Assembly: GCA_900541335.1 (NCBI GenBank)
Contig: UQJC01000001.1
Coordinates: 124,001-188,000, forward strand
DNA length: 64,000 nt
Source of the DNA: an uncultured Prevotella sp.
GTDB taxonomy: Bacteria > Bacteroidota > Bacteroidia > Bacteroidales > Bacteroidaceae
Direction: 5' to 3'
A program made the position numbers and the translations under genes. The notes below the pieces were generated by a model. The model made no database searches and was not told the DNA's origin. It worked only from the letters and a program-made list of their open reading frames with translations. Of this stretch, positions 61,978-64,000 are shown piece by piece (position 1 is the first letter of the stretch; each line of letters begins with the position of its first letter).

Positions 61978-63999
61978 TTAAAAGTGATAACGCAAACTGA
62001 CCATCATCTCCCTGCCGCGCAAGGGAACGCGGAAGTAACGATAGTTCGAATGGGTATAAAGAGATTCTTGATAATCACGGCGATTGAGCAAATTGCGGGC
62101 ATCGGCACTCAACGACCATCGGTGGGTGATGTCGTAGCGGAAACCGGCTCCCAAGAAACTGTTGACTGCGTAACGAGACGAGGCAATCTCGAACGCCGAC
62201 TGCGAGAAGTGAAGATAAAGACGCAAGGGCTTTACGGGATAGCAATCAAGTGTCAGGGCGTAATAGCCGTTTTTCAACCGTTGGCGGGCTGCCGAGAACG
62301 CATCAGGCTCTTTCCAACTCAGATTGCCCGAAGCCACAAGATGGGCCTGTAGCCACGCACAGGAAGTCCAGCGCAAGGTCAACGAAGCGTTGAGCGCGTG
62401 ATAACGGAGGTAATCTTCGATCGCATTCTGCGAGACAAAGTCTTTGTTGTAGGCATATTGCACCTGCCCCCGCAAGTAGATACCCGCCTTGCGCCATTGT
62501 TTGCTCGTGGCACTCGAGACACTCCACGAAGTATAGGAACGCTCTTTCCACTCTGGGAGCACCAAAGTATAATCGTCTAAAAAGAGCTGAGCTTGCACCA
62601 AGTCTGAACGGTCCTGCTGGAAACCCACATACAGATTCCACGAAAGGAGACTATACGTATTGAGATAAGCCAACCGCACATTAGCGAGCTTGGTGCGCTG
62701 CAGGTTCAGACTGTCTGTGCCCCAAGTGTAAGTACGATAATTGTTGGCTATCCAACCTTCGTACCCCGGGTTGGTCGTCGAGGCATTCTGATTGTAAGCA
62801 ACCTCAGCATTCAACTTCCACTGTACGGTAAGCGGATAACTGAAGTCGAGACAAGGAGCACACCACAAACGACGATTCCTCCGTTTACCATCGGCATAAC
62901 GGTAATGAATGTACTCCACTGGAACCCTCAGTTCCAAACTACCCTCACCCAAAGTGAGATCGTACGAAGGGTCGAACGTATGCAATCCGTAACGGATACG
63001 ATTCGAGCCTGCAAAAGCGGCCGCACCATCCAAATCCGTATGCTTGTATTCGAACATATAGCCCAGACTGAGCGGTTCGCCCCAAAGATCGAAGGTGGTT
63101 TCGGCACGGTGGCGCATCAGCCACTGCGTCAAGGCCGTTGTCTGTAAAGTAGGAGCGGAAGTTGCTCCTTCCTCACCCTGTACAAGTAACTTCTCGTCCG
63201 AACGATAGCCGCGCACGATGGAGGAAAACGAATAGATACGACGCGGTGTAGTCCACACGACATGAGCCCTGTTTTGCACGTAGTAAGGGCGACTTTTCCC
63301 TTGTTCCAACCAGTGGAGTCCGTTGGCTACCTGTTCGGTATGTGTACACCCGGTGGATACTTCGGCAGTTACCACGTCTTCTACATAGACCCGTTTGTCA
63401 TTGAGTTCATAACGCAATTGACCTCGAAAGGTACCTTCATTCGTGCGTTGGCGGTGCTTTTCAGCCAACCGAACGGTGTCGGCTGCCGTAATGTAGGCGT
63501 TGTAGACGCTGTCGCGGCGGTACTCACGTTCTTGATTATAGAAGGCATTGAAGCGGATGGTCGAGTAGGGTGTGAAGGCATGGAGGTAATTGATGCCGCC
63601 GAAATAGGAATGATTGTCCAGGTAATATTGCGAAGAAAAAGGTGGACGACTCAGGGTCGGAGAAGAGAGGAAGGAACGGGGCAAGGGATCGTAAGTATAA
63701 AGCCCTGTATAATTGCCCATGCGCTGTGTCAAAGCGCGCAGCGGAGTCCCACTGTTGTTGAGTGCACCCGTAGCAAAGAACTGATTTTTCTTAGCAATCT
63801 GGATTGCCGTCAAATCACCGTCCCAACAAAAAGGAGAACCGCCGACACCGACTGACACATCGCCAAAAGGATGCAGCTTATAGTGCGACTTGAGCTTCAC
63901 ATTGAGCGTAGCGTGGTCGTTACGTACTCGACCCTCCAATGCCCGAATGGGCTGGTTGTGCTCCATGACCTGAATGGTTGCCACCGCCTCGGCAGGCAT
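61978..63999 (-). CDS. TonB-dependent outer-membrane receptor, 3' part
   Basis: At least 673 aa; the 5' end is beyond the window. The visible start resembles the end of a plug domain (PAEAVATIQVMEHNQPIRALEG, as in EVVxxIEI-type plug strands). A long beta-barrel follows (FFATGALNN, YFGGINYLHAF, LRGQVQYAYNKDF) and the final YHF is an outer-membrane C-terminal aromatic signal. It probably transports an unknown ligand, but no SusD partner is visible in the window. Confidence 0.8.
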   Translation of the reverse strand: MPAEAVATIQVMEHNQPIRALEGRVRNDHATLNVKLKSHYKLHPFGDVSVGVGGSPFCWDGDLTAIQIAKKNQFFATGALNNSGTPLRALTQRMGNYTGLYTYDPLPRSFLSSPTLSRPPFSSQYYLDNHSYFGGINYLHAFTPYSTIRFNAFYNQEREYRRDSVYNAYITAADTVRLAEKHRQRTNEGTFRGQLRYELNDKRVYVEDVVTAEVSTGCTHTEQVANGLHWLEQGKSRPYYVQNRAHVVWTTPRRIYSFSSIVRGYRSDEKLLVQGEEGATSAPTLQTTALTQWLMRHRAETTFDLWGEPLSLGYMFEYKHTDLDGAAAFAGSNRIRYGLHTFDPSYDLTLGEGSLELRVPVEYIHYRYADGKRRNRRLWCAPCLDFSYPLTVQWKLNAEVAYNQNASTTNPGYEGWIANNYRTYTWGTDSLNLQRTKLANVRLAYLNTYSLLSWNLYVGFQQDRSDLVQAQLFLDDYTLVLPEWKERSYTSWSVSSATSKQWRKAGIYLRGQVQYAYNKDFVSQNAIEDYLRYHALNASLTLRWTSCAWLQAHLVASGNLSWKEPDAFSAARQRLKNGYYALTLDCYPVKPLRLYLHFSQSAFEIASSRYAVNSFLGAGFRYDITHRWSLSADARNLLNRRDYQESLYTHSNYRYFRVPLRGREMMVSLRYHF

Positions 64000-64000
64000 A

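Overview
The window looks like chromosomal DNA of a Bacteroidales bacterium, most likely Prevotellaceae-like and host-associated. The evidence is: Bacteroidetes-type promoters (-7 TAnnTTTG, with TTTG about 19-20 nt upstream in the best cases); genes without clear Shine-Dalgarno sequences; an oversized signal peptidase I; the DUF4492-cydA-cydB cluster; DUF2851, WbqC and SIMPL family genes; and secreted proteins ending in short type IX secretion-like tails. The species cannot be fixed from the sequence alone.

Layout. 0-11 kb (mostly +): coaD and an S41 protease, tRNA-Gln, a secreted protein, a 43-bp tandem array, tRNA-Met (-), hisS, a GltD-like oxidoreductase, greA with a terminator in its leader, a HIT protein and a secreted sialidase. 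11-15 kb (-): NUDIX, DUF4492, cydA, cydB. 15-28 kb (+): a second exact 43-bp array, then dapB, lepB, a catalytically dead lepB paralogue and WbqC, followed by a GH2 beta-galactosidase and a very large clan GH-D-like glycosidase. 28-36 kb (-): a third tandem array (41-42 bp), then SIMPL, dusB, CPBP protease, ribF, HAD, U32 peptidase, argB and a mannose-1-phosphate guanylyltransferase. 36-50 kb: tRNA-Leu (+), then on the minus strand two outer-membrane barrels, gyrB, a 1205-aa secreted protein, a DEAD-box helicase, dprA, a thioesterase and DUF2851. 50-64 kb (mostly +): REP-like palindromes, mnmG, a parS-like site, apt, uvrC, dtd, a MazG-like gene, deoC, polyprenyl synthase (-), polA with a second parS-like site inside it, an outer-membrane barrel, and the 3' part of a TonB-dependent receptor (-) that runs off the window.

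How it fits together. Most of the window is housekeeping: cofactors (CoA, FAD), tRNA modification and charging, replication and repair, protein export and microaerobic respiration by cytochrome bd. Sialidase, beta-galactosidase and the GH-D-like enzyme are all exported and could together strip host glycans.

Most notable. Three unrelated intergenic tandem arrays share a unit length of 41-43 bp. In the third, a hairpin is kept by compensatory base changes on both arms. Also notable are two parS-like sites 7 kb apart beside a switch in gene direction near 50 kb, a perfect 18-20 bp palindrome family in that same gap, a signal peptidase homologue lacking both catalytic residues, a terminator in the greA leader, and a G8 tract just upstream of the large glycosidase promoter.
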